DNA from: Nocardioides sp. 503
GTDB taxonomy: Bacteria; Actinomycetota; Actinomycetes; Propionibacteriales; Nocardioidaceae
Direction of reading: 5' to 3'
Assembly: GCF_004522095.1 (NCBI RefSeq)
Contig: NZ_SPUI01000002.1
Location: forward strand, 806,001-870,000
Length of the DNA stretch: 64,000 bases
This document shows, one piece after another, positions 16,489-27,881 of this stretch. Within the stretch, counting starts at the first letter, position 1, and each line of letters starts with the position of its first letter. The position numbers and the translations under genes were made by a program. Under the pieces are notes generated by a model, which was given only the letters and a program-made list of their open reading frames with translations, had not been told where the DNA came from and made no database searches.

Positions 16489-16977
16489 GTGCCCACGCCC
16501 GAGCCGACTCCCGCGGCCCCTGCGGCCGACGGCGTGACCATCGAGGTGGTCCGCCTGGACCGGGACCTGCCGCTGCCGTCGTACGCCCATCCGGGCGACG
16601 CGGGCGCCGACCTGGTGACGACCGTCGACGTGACGCTGCGGCCGGGGGAGCGGGCGCTGGTGCCCACCGGGATCGCGATCGCGCTGCCCGACGGCTACGT
16701 CGCCCTCGTCCACCCGCGCTCCGGCCTGGCCGCCCGCCACGGGCTGTCGATCGTCAACACCCCGGGCACGATCGACGCGGGCTACCGCGGCGAGATCAAG
16801 GTGCTCCTCATCAACCACGACCCCGTCGACGCCGTCGAGCTGCGCCGCGGCGACCGGGTGGCCCAGCTGGTCGTCCAGCGCTTCGAGCGCGCGCGCTTCG
16901 CCGAGGTCACCGAACTCCCCGACAGCGCTCGTGGTGGCGGGGGTTACGGTTCTACCGGGGGTTTCGGCCCATCCTGA
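16489..16977 (+). CDS. dut: dUTP diphosphatase
   Basis: 162 residues, a trimeric cytoplasmic enzyme that cleaves dUTP to dUMP and keeps uracil out of DNA. All five family motifs are present: [50 protein letters not shown] and the C-terminal glycine-rich [13 protein letters not shown] arm that closes over the substrate. It has an N-terminal proline/alanine extension of about 20 residues. It is followed 16 bases later by the DUF3710 gene, an arrangement conserved in mycobacteria. Confidence 0.97.
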   Translation: MPTPEPTPAAPAADGVTIEVVRLDRDLPLPSYAHPGDAGADLVTTVDVTLRPGERALVPTGIAIALPDGYVALVHPRSGLAARHGLSIVNTPGTIDAGYRGEIKVLLINHDPVDAVELRRGDRVAQLVVQRFERARFAEVTELPDSARGGGGYGSTGGFGPS

Positions 16978-16993
16978 CCACGAGGAGTAGCAC

Positions 16994-17629
16994 GTGAAGT
17001 TCCGCCGCAAGTCCGACGCCGACGCCGTCCCCGAGACGGTCGGCGAGAGCGACTCGCCGGACGCCGACAGCGGGCCCGTGGGCCCGCACGACGTGGACGA
17101 CCTGCCCGAGGGCGTCGACCGCGTCGACCTGGGGTCGCTCGTCATCGAGCCCGAGGCCGGGCGCGAGCTGCGCCTGCAGGTCGACGAGCAGTCCGGCAAC
17201 GTGCAGGCGGTGGTGCTCGCCGGTGCCGACGGGGCCCTCGAGCTGCGGGCGTTCGCCGCCCCCCGCAACGGCGACCTCTGGTCGGACGTGCGACCCCAGA
17301 TCGCGGCCGACATGGCGCGACGTGGCGGGACCGCCACCGAGCGGGAGGGCCGGTTCGGCCCGGAGCTGCTGTGCGAGCTCACGGTGACCCGTGCCGACGG
17401 GTCCACCGGCTCCCAGCCGTCGCGGATCATCGGCGTCAACGGCCCGCGGTGGCTGCTGCGGGCGACCTTCCTGGGCCGCCCGGCCGTCGAGCCCGAGGCG
17501 GCCGAGGCGTGGGAGGACACCCTGCGCAAGGTGGCCGTCCGCCGCGGCGCGCACGCGCTGCCCGTGGGGGAGCCGCTGCCCCTGATCCTCCCGGAGAACG
17601 CCCGCCGCACTGACGCACCCTCCGAGTGA
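16994..17629 (+). CDS. DUF3710 family protein
   Basis: 211 residues. An acidic N-terminal region is followed by the DUF3710 core (LPEGVDRVDLGSLVIEP, then NVQAVVLAGADGALELRAFAAP). No membrane segment. The gene lies between dut and the OB-fold gene, the order of M. tuberculosis Rv2697c to Rv2694c, so an operon of nucleic-acid housekeeping is plausible. Function unknown. Confidence 0.92.
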   Translation: MKFRRKSDADAVPETVGESDSPDADSGPVGPHDVDDLPEGVDRVDLGSLVIEPEAGRELRLQVDEQSGNVQAVVLAGADGALELRAFAAPRNGDLWSDVRPQIAADMARRGGTATEREGRFGPELLCELTVTRADGSTGSQPSRIIGVNGPRWLLRATFLGRPAVEPEAAEAWEDTLRKVAVRRGAHALPVGEPLPLILPENARRTDAPSE

Positions 17630-17639
17630 GGCTCCTGCC

Positions 17640-17993
17640 GTGAGCAAGCTGCGACGCACGATCAGCCGCTGGGCCAACAGCTCCGACCAGCACGCAGCCG
17701 ACCTCCGGCGGACCTACGCCGACGCGGGGGTCGCGACGATCGCCGAGGCGCCCGACCGCGAGCCCGTGCGCCTGCGCGGCACGCTGCGCACCGTGACCCT
17801 GCGTCCGCGCGGCGGCGTACCCGCGCTCGAGGCGGAGCTGTTCGACGGCTCGGGCGTCCTCACCGTCGTGTGGCTGGGCCGGCGGCGCATCGCCGGCATC
17901 TCGCCGGGCCGCTCGATCGAGGTGCAGGGGCGCATCGGCGCCCACGAAGGCGTCCGCATCATCTACAACCCGCGCTACGAGCTGATGCCATGA
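17640..17993 (+). CDS. OB-fold nucleic-acid-binding protein
   Basis: 117 residues. After a basic N-terminus (SKLRRTISRW), residues about 38-115 form an OB-fold of the tRNA-anticodon/RecG-wedge type (VRLRGTLRTVTLRP, LTVVWLGRRRIAGISPG, IEVQGRIGAHEGVRIIYNP). The likely role is single-strand DNA or RNA binding. The GTG start at 17640 follows the DUF3710 stop by 10 bases, and the stop overlaps the DUF3159 ATG. It matches the mycobacterial Rv2694c type by synteny. Confidence 0.88.
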   Translation: MSKLRRTISRWANSSDQHAADLRRTYADAGVATIAEAPDREPVRLRGTLRTVTLRPRGGVPALEAELFDGSGVLTVVWLGRRRIAGISPGRSIEVQGRIGAHEGVRIIYNPRYELMP

Positions 17994-18733
17994 GCGAGGC
18001 CGCCGTTCCGGGGCAGGTCCCGCAGCCGCCGCCGTCCGCCAGCGTCGCGACCGTCGAGGAGGTCGTGCGCGCCCAGCTGTCCAAGGCGCTGGGCGGACGG
18101 CGCGGCATGCTCGAGGCCGCGGTCCCGACCCTGCTCTTCACGATCCTCTGGCTCACGACGCGCGAGCTGACCGTCGCGCTGGGGGTGAGCATCGGGGCGG
18201 CGGCCGTGACGCTCGCGATCCGGCTCGTCCAGCGCTCGTCGCCGCAGTTCGCGCTCAACGCGATGTTCGGGATCGGCATCGGGTGGCTCTTCGTGCGCCT
18301 GGCCGCCAGCCGTGGCGGCAGCGTGGACGAGCAGGCGCTGGCCTACTTCCTGCCCGGCCTCATCTACAACTCCGGCTACTCCGTCGTCCTCGCCGTCAGC
18401 TGCCTGGTCGGCTGGCCGCTCGTCGGCTTCATGGTCGGCAGCGTCACCGGCGACCCGACCGCCTGGCACGCCAACCGCCAGGTGGTGAAGCTGTGCACGA
18501 TCCTGACCTGGCTCCTGGCCGTCCCGTGCCTGGTGCGCGTCGTCGCCCAGGCGCCGGTCTGGTTCGCCGGCCACTCCGGCGCGATGGACGCCGACACCGC
18601 CGTCGCGGTCCTCGGGGTCCTCAAGATCGTGCTCGGCTGGCCCCTCCAGCTCGCGGCCCTCGGCACCATGGTCTGGGTCCTGTCCCGCAACTCCACGCCG
18701 GTCGACCCCGCCGAGCACGTCGACCTCACCTGA
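17990..18733 (+). CDS. DUF3159 integral membrane protein
   Basis: 247 residues with about six hydrophobic segments and the DUF3159 pattern (RGMLEAAVPTLLFTILWLTT, then FALNAMFGIGIGWLFV). The ATG at 17990 overlaps the preceding stop, so an upstream in-frame start is rejected. Function unknown; the family sits beside the potassium-uptake regulators in mycobacteria as here, which hints at a membrane-transport link (inference). Confidence 0.9.
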   Translation: MSEAAVPGQVPQPPPSASVATVEEVVRAQLSKALGGRRGMLEAAVPTLLFTILWLTTRELTVALGVSIGAAAVTLAIRLVQRSSPQFALNAMFGIGIGWLFVRLAASRGGSVDEQALAYFLPGLIYNSGYSVVLAVSCLVGWPLVGFMVGSVTGDPTAWHANRQVVKLCTILTWLLAVPCLVRVVAQAPVWFAGHSGAMDADTAVAVLGVLKIVLGWPLQLAALGTMVWVLSRNSTPVDPAEHVDLT

Positions 18734-18743
18734 CTCCGCCGGC

Positions 18744-18776
18744 GGTCGAGGAGGGACGAGGTCCCGTGCCGAGACC
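18744..18776. repeat. Diverged REP-like unit, possible bidirectional terminator
   Basis: Outer ends GGTCGAGGA and GCCGAGACC resemble the REP arms at 6.8 kb, with an inner GGGAC/GTCCC stem. It fills the gap between two convergent genes and touches the stop codon of the minus-strand TrkA gene, a natural place for a shared terminator. Confidence 0.5.
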
Positions 18777-19447
18777 TAGCCGCTGTGGTTGCGGGGCGCG
18801 AGGAGCTGCTCGAGCTCGTCCTCGCCGGCGTCTGGGATGACGAAGAGGAGCTCGTCGCCGGACTCGACCGGCTGCTCGCCGTCGGGCACGTAGACCTGGC
18901 CGTCGCGCAGGATCGTCACGAGCGCGCAGTTCTCCGGCAGCGGGATCAGGCCCGAGGGCTTGCCGACGTACGGCGAGTCGGCCGGCAGCACCATCTCCAC
19001 GAGGTTGGCGTTGCCCTTGCGGAAGGTGAAGAGCCGCACGAGGTCGCCGACGGTGACGGCCTCCTCGACCAGCGCCGACATGATCCGCGGGGTGGAGACG
19101 TTGACGTCCACGCCCCAGGCCTCGGTGAAGAGCCACTCGTTGTTGGGGTGGTTGACCCGCCCGACCGTGCGGGGGACGCCGAACTCGGTCTTGGCCAGCA
19201 GCGAGGTGACGAGGTTGGCCTTGTCGTCGCCGGTCGCGGCGATCACGACGTCGCACTTGTCGAGGCGCGCCTCCTCGAGCGAGGACAGCTCGCAGGAGTC
19301 GGCGAGCAGCCACTCCGCGTCCGGCACCCGCTCGGGGTGGATGGACCCGGGGTTCTTGTCGATCAGCAGGACCTCGTGGCCGTTCTGGATCAGCTCGCGG
19401 GCGATCGAGCGCCCCACGGCGCCGGCTCCGGCAATGGCGACTCGCAT
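18776..19447 (-). CDS. TrkA/KtrA-type potassium-uptake NAD-binding protein (CeoC-like)
   Basis: 223 residues: an RCK Rossmann domain (GAGAVGRSIARELIQNGHEVLLIDK, given here as GAGAVGRSIA and LIDK) followed from about residue 135 by a TrkA-C domain (YVGKPSGLIPLPENC). It binds NAD(H) or nucleotides and gates a potassium channel from the cytoplasm. The ATG at 19447 follows the upstream paralogue by 2 bases. The order matches mycobacterial ceoB-ceoC (Rv2691-Rv2692). Confidence 0.92.
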   Translation of the reverse strand: MRVAIAGAGAVGRSIARELIQNGHEVLLIDKNPGSIHPERVPDAEWLLADSCELSSLEEARLDKCDVVIAATGDDKANLVTSLLAKTEFGVPRTVGRVNHPNNEWLFTEAWGVDVNVSTPRIMSALVEEAVTVGDLVRLFTFRKGNANLVEMVLPADSPYVGKPSGLIPLPENCALVTILRDGQVYVPDGEQPVESGDELLFVIPDAGEDELEQLLAPRNHSG

Positions 19448-19449
19448 GC

Positions 19450-20112
19450 TCAGCTCTCCTCGGGTCCGCGCTCGATGACCTGGTAGGCGTGCGCCGCGTT
19501 CTCCTCGCGCATCACCAGGTGGAGCAGGTCGCCCTCCTGGATCACCGACTCGCGCGTCGGCAGCATGCCCTCGCCCAGCCGGTCGATCCAGGCGATGCGG
19601 CTGCGCGACTGCTCCTGGAAGGTCACCGTCCGGTGCCCGATCCAGGGGTCGCCCACCGGGACCTGGTCGAGCCGGATGGTGCCCGAGGGGTCGCGGAAGT
19701 CGGGCTCCGCGCCGGCGGGCAGGATCCGGCGCAGCACCTGGTCGGCGGTCCACTTGACGGTCGCGACCGTGGTGATGCCGAGGCGCTGGTAGACCTCGGC
19801 GCGGCCGGGGTCGTAGATACGGGCGACGACCTGCTGGATCCCGAACGTCTCGCGGGCGACCCGCGCGGCGATGATGTTGGAGTTGTCGCCGCTGGAGACC
19901 GCGGCGAACGCGTCGGCGCGACGGATGCCGGCCTTCTCGAGGACCTGCTGGTCGAAGCCGTAGCCGGTCACCTTGTCGCCGTTGAAGCCGGGCCCGAGAC
20001 GCCGGAAGGCGTCGGGTTCGGAGTCGATGACGGCCACGGTGTGGTTACGGTCCTCGAGGCTGCGGGCGAGGGTCGAGCCGACCCGGCCACAACCCATGAT
20101 CACGACGTGCAC
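19450..20112 (-). CDS. TrkA/KtrA-type potassium-uptake NAD-binding protein (CeoB-like)
   Basis: 220 residues with the RCK motif MGCGRVGSTLA, the acidic ribose-binding end VIDSEP and a C-terminal TrkA-C domain (LDQVPVGDPWIGHRTVTF). It is the first gene of the pair, so the two subunits probably assemble together. The GTG at 20112 is chosen because TACGGT lies exactly 6 bases upstream and the protein then begins at the conserved MHVVIMGCGRVG. It is divergent from the APC permease. Confidence 0.92.
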   Translation of the reverse strand: MHVVIMGCGRVGSTLARSLEDRNHTVAVIDSEPDAFRRLGPGFNGDKVTGYGFDQQVLEKAGIRRADAFAAVSSGDNSNIIAARVARETFGIQQVVARIYDPGRAEVYQRLGITTVATVKWTADQVLRRILPAGAEPDFRDPSGTIRLDQVPVGDPWIGHRTVTFQEQSRSRIAWIDRLGEGMLPTRESVIQEGDLLHLVMREENAAHAYQVIERGPEES

Positions 20113-20118
20113 CCGGCC

Positions 20119-20124
20119 ACCGTA
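20119..20124 (-). promoter_or_regulatory. Candidate -10 of a leaderless promoter (ceoB-like gene)
   Basis: On the minus strand TACGGT is followed by 6 bases and the GTG at 20112. Confidence 0.5.
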
Positions 20125-20158
20125 CTGCCCCGCGGACGGTGCCGTACCCTTGCCGCTC

Positions 20159-22201
20159 GTGGGTGTCGGCGACGTCTCCAAACGAATCCTGCTGGGGCGC
20201 AAGCTGCGTAGCTCCCAGCTGGGGGAGACCCTTCTCCCCAAGCGGATCGCCCTGCCCGTCTTCGCCAGCGACGCCCTCTCCTCGGTGGCCTACGCGCCCG
20301 ACGAGGTCTTCATCATGCTGTCGCTGGCGGGCGCCAGCGCCTACGTCTGGTCGTGGAAGATCGCGATCGCGGTCGCCCTGGTCATGGCGGCGGTCATCGC
20401 CTCTTACCGCCAGACCGTGCACGCCTACCCCAGCGGCGGCGGCGACTACGAGGTCGCCACGGTCAACCTGGGTCGCCGGGCCGGTGCGACGGTCGCCAGC
20501 GCGCTGATCGTCGACTACGTGCTGACGGTGGCGGTGTCGATCTCCTCGGGCTCGCAGTACGCCGCCGCCGCCATCCCGGTCCTGCAGCACCACGAGGCCA
20601 CGGTCGGCGCCGTGCTGGTGGTGGTGCTGACCGCGCTCAACCTGCGCGGCATCCGCGAGTCCGGGACGCTCTTCGCGATCCCGACGTACGCGTTCATGGT
20701 CGCGATCCTGGGCATGTGCGCCTTCGGGTTCCTCCAGATGGCCGCCGGCAACCTGCCCGACGTGGAGTCCGCCGACCTGGTGATCAAGCCCGACTCGGAG
20801 TACGACGGCGCGCTGACGACCATCGGTCTGCTGTTCCTGCTGGCGCGCGCCTTCTCGTCGGGCTGTGCGGCTCTCACCGGCGTCGAGGCGATCTCCAACG
20901 GCGTGCCGGCGTTCCGCCGGCCCAAGAGCCAGAACGCCGCCACCACGCTGCTGCTGCTCGGCATGATCGCGGTGTCCATGATGGTCAGCGTCATCATCCT
21001 GGCCCGGCAGATGGGGCTGCGCTACGTCGACCCCCACGACCTGGACCGGCTCACGCGCAACGGCGAGGCGCTGCCCGGCGACTACGACCAGCACGCGGTC
21101 ATCGCGCAGATCGCCCGGGCGGTCTTCCACGACTTCCAGCCCGGCTTCTACCTCGTGGTCTCGGTCACCGGGGTCATCCTGGTGCTGGCCGCCAACACCG
21201 CCTTCAACGGCTTCCCGGTGCTGGGCTCGATCCTGGCCCGCGACGGCTTCGCGCCCCGCGCCCTCGACTCCCGCGGCGACCGCCTGGCCTACAGCAACGG
21301 CATCCTGTTCCTCGCCGCGCTGGCGATCGTGCTGATCATCGCCTTCGACGCGGAGACGACCCGGCTGATCCAGCTCTACATCGTCGGCGTCTTCGTGTCC
21401 TTCAACCTCAGCCAGCTCGGCATGATCCGGCACTGGACGCGCAAGCTCGTCACCGAGCGCGACCCGGCCGCGCGACGCAAGATGGTCCGCTCGCGCGTCA
21501 TCAACGCCGTCGGGCTGACCTTCACCGCGGTGGTCCTGGTGGTCGTGCTGATCACCAAGTTCCTCGCGGGCGCCTGGATCACGATCCTGGCGATGATCTT
21601 CTTCTACGTGATCATGAACGGCATCAAGAGCCACTACGACAACGTCAACCGCGAGCTCGCGGCCGACGAGAACGACAAGGCGCTGCCGACCCGCGTCCAC
21701 GCGATCGTGCTGGTCTCCAAGCTGCACAAGCCGACCCTGCGCGCGCTGGCGTTCGCGAAGGCCTCGCGGCCCAACGTGCTGGAGGGCGTCTACGTCTCCA
21801 CCGACGACGCCGCGACCAACAAGCTCCTCGAGGAGTGGGACGAGCGGCGCATGGACGTGCCGCTCAAGGTGCTGCACTCGCCCTACCGCGAGCTGGTGCG
21901 ACCGATCGTCGAGTACGCCACGGAGATCCGCCGGGCCAACCCGCGCGGGGTCGTGGCCGTCTACATCCCCGAGTACGTCGTGGGGCGCTGGTGGGAGCAG
22001 CTGCTGCACAACCAGACCGCCCTGCGGCTCAAGGGCCGGCTGCTCTTCACGCCCGGCGTCATGGTCACCTCCGTGCCCTACCAGCTGCGCTCCTCCCAGA
22101 TCGCGCGGGATCGCGAGGAGCGCGACGACGCCCGGGTGCGCCCCGGCGACCTGCGGCGCGGCCGCGTCGCCGAGCGCGACGACCGCCAGATCCCGCGATG
22201 A
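20159..22201 (+). CDS. APC-superfamily permease
   Basis: 680 residues with about 12 hydrophobic segments (about 45-485) and a C-terminal cytoplasmic domain of about 180 residues (HAIVLVSKLHKPTLRAL). It begins LGETLLPKRIALPVFASDALSSVAYAPDE in family style (the FASDALSSVAYA motif). It is an amino-acid/cation permease-like protein; the position next to TrkA regulators is conserved (Rv2690c) and makes potassium or another cation a possible cargo. The GTG at 20159 is chosen, with TACCCT 8 bases upstream. Confidence 0.88.
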   Translation: MGVGDVSKRILLGRKLRSSQLGETLLPKRIALPVFASDALSSVAYAPDEVFIMLSLAGASAYVWSWKIAIAVALVMAAVIASYRQTVHAYPSGGGDYEVATVNLGRRAGATVASALIVDYVLTVAVSISSGSQYAAAAIPVLQHHEATVGAVLVVVLTALNLRGIRESGTLFAIPTYAFMVAILGMCAFGFLQMAAGNLPDVESADLVIKPDSEYDGALTTIGLLFLLARAFSSGCAALTGVEAISNGVPAFRRPKSQNAATTLLLLGMIAVSMMVSVIILARQMGLRYVDPHDLDRLTRNGEALPGDYDQHAVIAQIARAVFHDFQPGFYLVVSVTGVILVLAANTAFNGFPVLGSILARDGFAPRALDSRGDRLAYSNGILFLAALAIVLIIAFDAETTRLIQLYIVGVFVSFNLSQLGMIRHWTRKLVTERDPAARRKMVRSRVINAVGLTFTAVVLVVVLITKFLAGAWITILAMIFFYVIMNGIKSHYDNVNRELAADENDKALPTRVHAIVLVSKLHKPTLRALAFAKASRPNVLEGVYVSTDDAATNKLLEEWDERRMDVPLKVLHSPYRELVRPIVEYATEIRRANPRGVVAVYIPEYVVGRWWEQLLHNQTALRLKGRLLFTPGVMVTSVPYQLRSSQIARDREERDDARVRPGDLRRGRVAERDDRQIPR

Positions 22202-23304
22202 AGCGCCGGCCGCGGCAGCGCACCGCTCGCGGCGCCTCCCGGGTGGGCGAGCGCTTCGAGGCCGAGGTGGGTCCGGTCGCCCACGGCGGCCACTGCATCG
22301 TCCGGCTGCCCGAGCCCGAGGCCCGCGTGGTGTTCGTGCGGCACGCCCTGCCGGGCGAGCGCGTCGTCCTGGAGATCACCGAGGGGACCGAGGGCGACCG
22401 GTTCTGGCGCGGCGACGCGGTCGAGGTGCTGACGTCCTCCGCCGACCGGGTCACGCCGCCGTGCCGGTTCGCCGGTCCGGGGCTGTGCGGCGGCTGCGAC
22501 TTCCAGCACGTGACCCTCGAGCGGCAGCGCTCCCTCAAGGCCGACGTGGTCCGCGAGCAGCTCTCCCGGCTGGCCGGGCTCGACGTCGCGGTCACCGTGG
22601 AGCCGGTGCCGGGCGACGACCACGGTCTCCACTGGCGCACCCGGCAGCGCTACGTCGCGCTGCCCGGCGGTGCCCGCGGCATGCGCAAGCACCGCTCCCA
22701 CGAGGTGGTCGAGATCGACGAGTGCCTCATCGAGGCACCCACCCGGCCCTCGTACGTCGTGGGGCCGCACACCTTCGAGGTGGCCGACGACGGCTTCTGG
22801 CAGGTCCACCCCGGTGCGCCGGCGGTGCTCGTCGACACCGTGCTGGAGGCGCTGAGGCCGGCGCCGGGAGAGCACGCGCTCGACCTGTACGCCGGGGTCG
22901 GGCTGTTCGCGCGGTTCCTGCTGGACGCCGTGGGGGAGTCGGGGCGGGTCGTGGCCGTCGAGGGGGACGAGCGGGCCTCGGAGCTGTCGATGACCAACAG
23001 CCCCGGCATCGAGGCCACCGCGGGCCGCGTCGACCAGGTCCTGGCGGCCGGCGATCCCGAGCACGTCGACGTGGTGGTCCTCGACCCCCCGCGCGAGGGC
23101 GCGAAGCGGGCGGTGGTCGAGGCCGTGGTCGCGCGGACCCCGCGCGCGGTGGCCTACGTCGCCTGCGACCCGGCCGCGCTGGCCCGCGACGTCGCGATCT
23201 TCGCCGAGCACGGCTACGCGCTGACCCGGCTCCGCGCCTTCGACCTGTTCCCGATGACCCACCACGTGGAGTGCGTGGCCCTGCTCGAGGTGGCCCCTCA
23301 CTAG
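22198..23304 (+). CDS. TRAM-domain class I SAM-dependent RNA methyltransferase (TrmA/RlmD family)
   Basis: 368 residues. An N-terminal TRAM RNA-binding domain (about 18-75), an iron-sulfur cluster site (PCRFAGPGLCGGCDFQHV, three cysteines plus an earlier one) and a C-terminal methyltransferase domain (LDLYAGVGLFARFLL for SAM, VVLDPPREGAK, and the catalytic Cys in YVACDPAALARD). It makes 5-methyluridine in tRNA or rRNA. The ATG overlaps the permease stop. It is about 60-90 residues shorter than E. coli RlmD, as is common in actinobacteria (compare Rv2689c). Confidence 0.9.
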   Translation: MKRRPRQRTARGASRVGERFEAEVGPVAHGGHCIVRLPEPEARVVFVRHALPGERVVLEITEGTEGDRFWRGDAVEVLTSSADRVTPPCRFAGPGLCGGCDFQHVTLERQRSLKADVVREQLSRLAGLDVAVTVEPVPGDDHGLHWRTRQRYVALPGGARGMRKHRSHEVVEIDECLIEAPTRPSYVVGPHTFEVADDGFWQVHPGAPAVLVDTVLEALRPAPGEHALDLYAGVGLFARFLLDAVGESGRVVAVEGDERASELSMTNSPGIEATAGRVDQVLAAGDPEHVDVVVLDPPREGAKRAVVEAVVARTPRAVAYVACDPAALARDVAIFAEHGYALTRLRAFDLFPMTHHVECVALLEVAPH

Positions 23305-23383
23305 TCCGATCGGGCCATGGTGGTCGCCGCAGGGGATCCCTACGATCCGAGACGTCGACCGTCATCCCACAGGAGCGCGCCCC

Positions 23384-23962
23384 ATGACCACGTCCTCGCC
23401 TCGTCGCCTCACCTACGCCAACGTCGTCTCGACCCTGGCCCTCGTCATCGCGATGGGCGGTGGCGGCGCGGCCGTGGCCGCCGGTCTCGCGAAGAACTCC
23501 GTCGGGTCGCCCCAGATCAAGAACGGCGCGGTCAAGAAGGCCGACCTCGGGGCGGGCTCGGTCGTGTCCACGAAGATCAAGGACGGTGCCGTGACCGGGG
23601 CCGACGTCAACGAGTCGTCGCTGGGGAAGGTGCCGTCGGCGAAGCGGGCCGACGCCGCCGGGAGCGCGGAGAACGTGCTCGGTGCCGTCGTCAACTCCAA
23701 CGGCACCCTGGTGACGGCCCAGTCCTCGCACGCCACCTCCGCCGCCCCGCTGTTCCTCGCCAGCTACGAGGTCGTGTTCGACCGGGACGTCAGCGGCTGC
23801 TCCTACACGGTCTCGGTGGGGGAGTCCGGCGTGGGCGACGGCGTCGTGGGGTTCGCCTCCGTGACGGGCAGGGACAACAACCCGAACGGGGTGTTCGTGA
23901 CGACGTACGACAAGACCGGTGCCGAGGCCGGTCGTCCGTTCATGGTGCACGTCATCTGCTGA
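23384..23962 (+). CDS. Secreted protein with IKNGAV-type repeats
   Basis: 192 residues. The N-terminal signal segment (VVSTLALVIAMGGGGAAVAAG) is followed by repeated short motifs (IKNGAVKKADL, IKDGAVTGADV) found in many actinobacterial exported proteins, then a small beta-rich domain with one cysteine mid-domain and one at the C-terminus that could pair. It is probably exported by Sec; function unknown. TACGAT near 23341 may be a -10. The gene stands alone between the methyltransferase and the SDR genes. Confidence 0.75.
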   Translation: MTTSSPRRLTYANVVSTLALVIAMGGGGAAVAAGLAKNSVGSPQIKNGAVKKADLGAGSVVSTKIKDGAVTGADVNESSLGKVPSAKRADAAGSAENVLGAVVNSNGTLVTAQSSHATSAAPLFLASYEVVFDRDVSGCSYTVSVGESGVGDGVVGFASVTGRDNNPNGVFVTTYDKTGAEAGRPFMVHVIC

Positions 23963-23966
23963 GCGC

Positions 23967-23997
23967 TTGCCCTGGAGCGCACTCCAGGTCCTAACGT
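23967..23997 (+). promoter_or_regulatory. MerR-type promoter/operator of the SDR gene
   Basis: TTGCCC (23967-23972) and TAACGT (23992-23997) are separated by 19 bases, the long spacer typical of MerR-controlled promoters. The spacer begins with CCTGGAG-CGCA-CTCCAGG, whose inverted repeat (23971-23988) has perfect 7-base arms. The -10 ends 7 bases before the ATG, so the transcript is probably leaderless. Confidence 0.72.
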
Positions 23998-24004
23998 CGG
24001 GGAC

Positions 24005-24841
24005 ATGACATCGCAGACCCCGAAGACATGGTTCATCACCGGCGCCTCGCGCGGCTTCGGCCGGGAGTGGTCGATCGCCGCGCTCGAGCGCGGCGACCGG
24101 GTCGCGGCCACCGCACGCGACACCTCGACGCTCGACGACCTCGTGCAGCAGTACGGAGAGGCGATCCTCCCGCTGCGGCTCGACGTCACCGACCGCGACG
24201 CCGACTTCGCGGCGGTGGCCCAGGCGCACGAGCACTTCGGCCGGCTCGACGTCGTCGTCAACAACGCCGGCTACGGCCAGTTCGGCTTCGTCGAGGAGCT
24301 GAGCGAGGCTGAGTTCCGCGACCAGATGGAGACCAACGTCTTCGGGGCGATGTGGGTGACCCAGGCGGCGCTGCCGTTCCTGCGGGCGCAGGGCTCCGGG
24401 CACCTGCTGCAGGTCTCCTCGATCGGCGGGATCTCCGCCTTCCCCAACGTCGGCGCCTACCACGCCTCGAAGTGGGCGCTCGAGGGCTTCTCCCAGGCGC
24501 TGGCCCAGGAGGTCGCCGACCTCGGCATCCACGTCACGCTGATCGAGCCCGGTGGCTTCGCGACCGACTGGGCCGGCCCGTCGGCGCGCCACGCGACGCC
24601 GCTGCCGGCGTACGAGGAGGCGCGCGAGAAGGCCGCCCAGTGGCGCGCCCAGCGCACCGGCTCCGGTCCCGGCGACCCCACGGCCTCGGCCGCGGCCGTG
24701 CTGCGGATCGTGGACGCCGACGAGCCGCCGCTGCGTGCCTTCCTCGGCTCCGCGCCGCTGGGCATCGCCACGGCCGACTACGAGTCGCGGCTGGCCACCT
24801 GGCGGGCCTGGCAGGACAACGCGGAGCTCGCGCAGGGGTGA
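24005..24841 (+). CDS. SDR family NAD(P)-dependent oxidoreductase under a MerR-type promoter
   Basis: 278 residues, classical SDR: TGASRGFG (about 13-20) for the cofactor, NNAGYGQFG, a catalytic Ser near SSIGGIS and YHASK (Tyr/Lys). The substrate is unknown. The promoter architecture implies induction by a MerR-family activator responding to an electrophile, drug or metal; that activator is not encoded next to the gene. The gene is monocistronic, with a 154-base spacer before acnA. Confidence 0.9.
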   Translation: MTSQTPKTWFITGASRGFGREWSIAALERGDRVAATARDTSTLDDLVQQYGEAILPLRLDVTDRDADFAAVAQAHEHFGRLDVVVNNAGYGQFGFVEELSEAEFRDQMETNVFGAMWVTQAALPFLRAQGSGHLLQVSSIGGISAFPNVGAYHASKWALEGFSQALAQEVADLGIHVTLIEPGGFATDWAGPSARHATPLPAYEEAREKAAQWRAQRTGSGPGDPTASAAAVLRIVDADEPPLRAFLGSAPLGIATADYESRLATWRAWQDNAELAQG

Positions 24842-24878
24842 GCCGCCAGCTCGTTGAGTGATGACTCGATGTCGTGTA

Positions 24879-24892
24879 TCTTGACATCAAGA
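24879..24892. promoter_or_regulatory. Palindrome upstream of acnA (operator candidate 1)
   Basis: TCTTGACATCAAGA has perfect 6-base arms around a 2-base centre and contains a TTGACA -35-like hexamer (24881-24886). It lies about 104 bases upstream of the acnA start, so a repressor bound here could block RNA polymerase. Confidence 0.5.
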
Positions 24893-24909
24893 GATATCGC
24901 ACCGCTCCG

Positions 24910-24927
24910 AGTAAGGCTCGCCTTACT
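24910..24927. promoter_or_regulatory. Palindrome upstream of acnA (operator candidate 2, weakly iron-box-like)
   Basis: AGTAAGGCTCGCCTTACT has 7-base arms around CTCG. Part of it (AAGGCTCGCCTTA) resembles the core of DtxR/IdeR/DmdR iron boxes, but several outer positions differ, so the family assignment is tentative. Iron control of aconitase is known in other actinobacteria. Confidence 0.4.
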
Positions 24928-24995
24928 ACCCCGGGCCGCACGAGCGGCGGCAAGATGGGTGGAGCACCCACCTGACTCGACGAGGAGACGGCTTG

Positions 24996-27865
<2,870 letters not shown>

Positions 27866-27881
<16 letters not shown>

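Noticed and set aside
20045..22009. A 654-codon minus-strand ORF opposite the APC permease
   Set aside because: It is antisense to a clear permease frame and has shadow-like composition.
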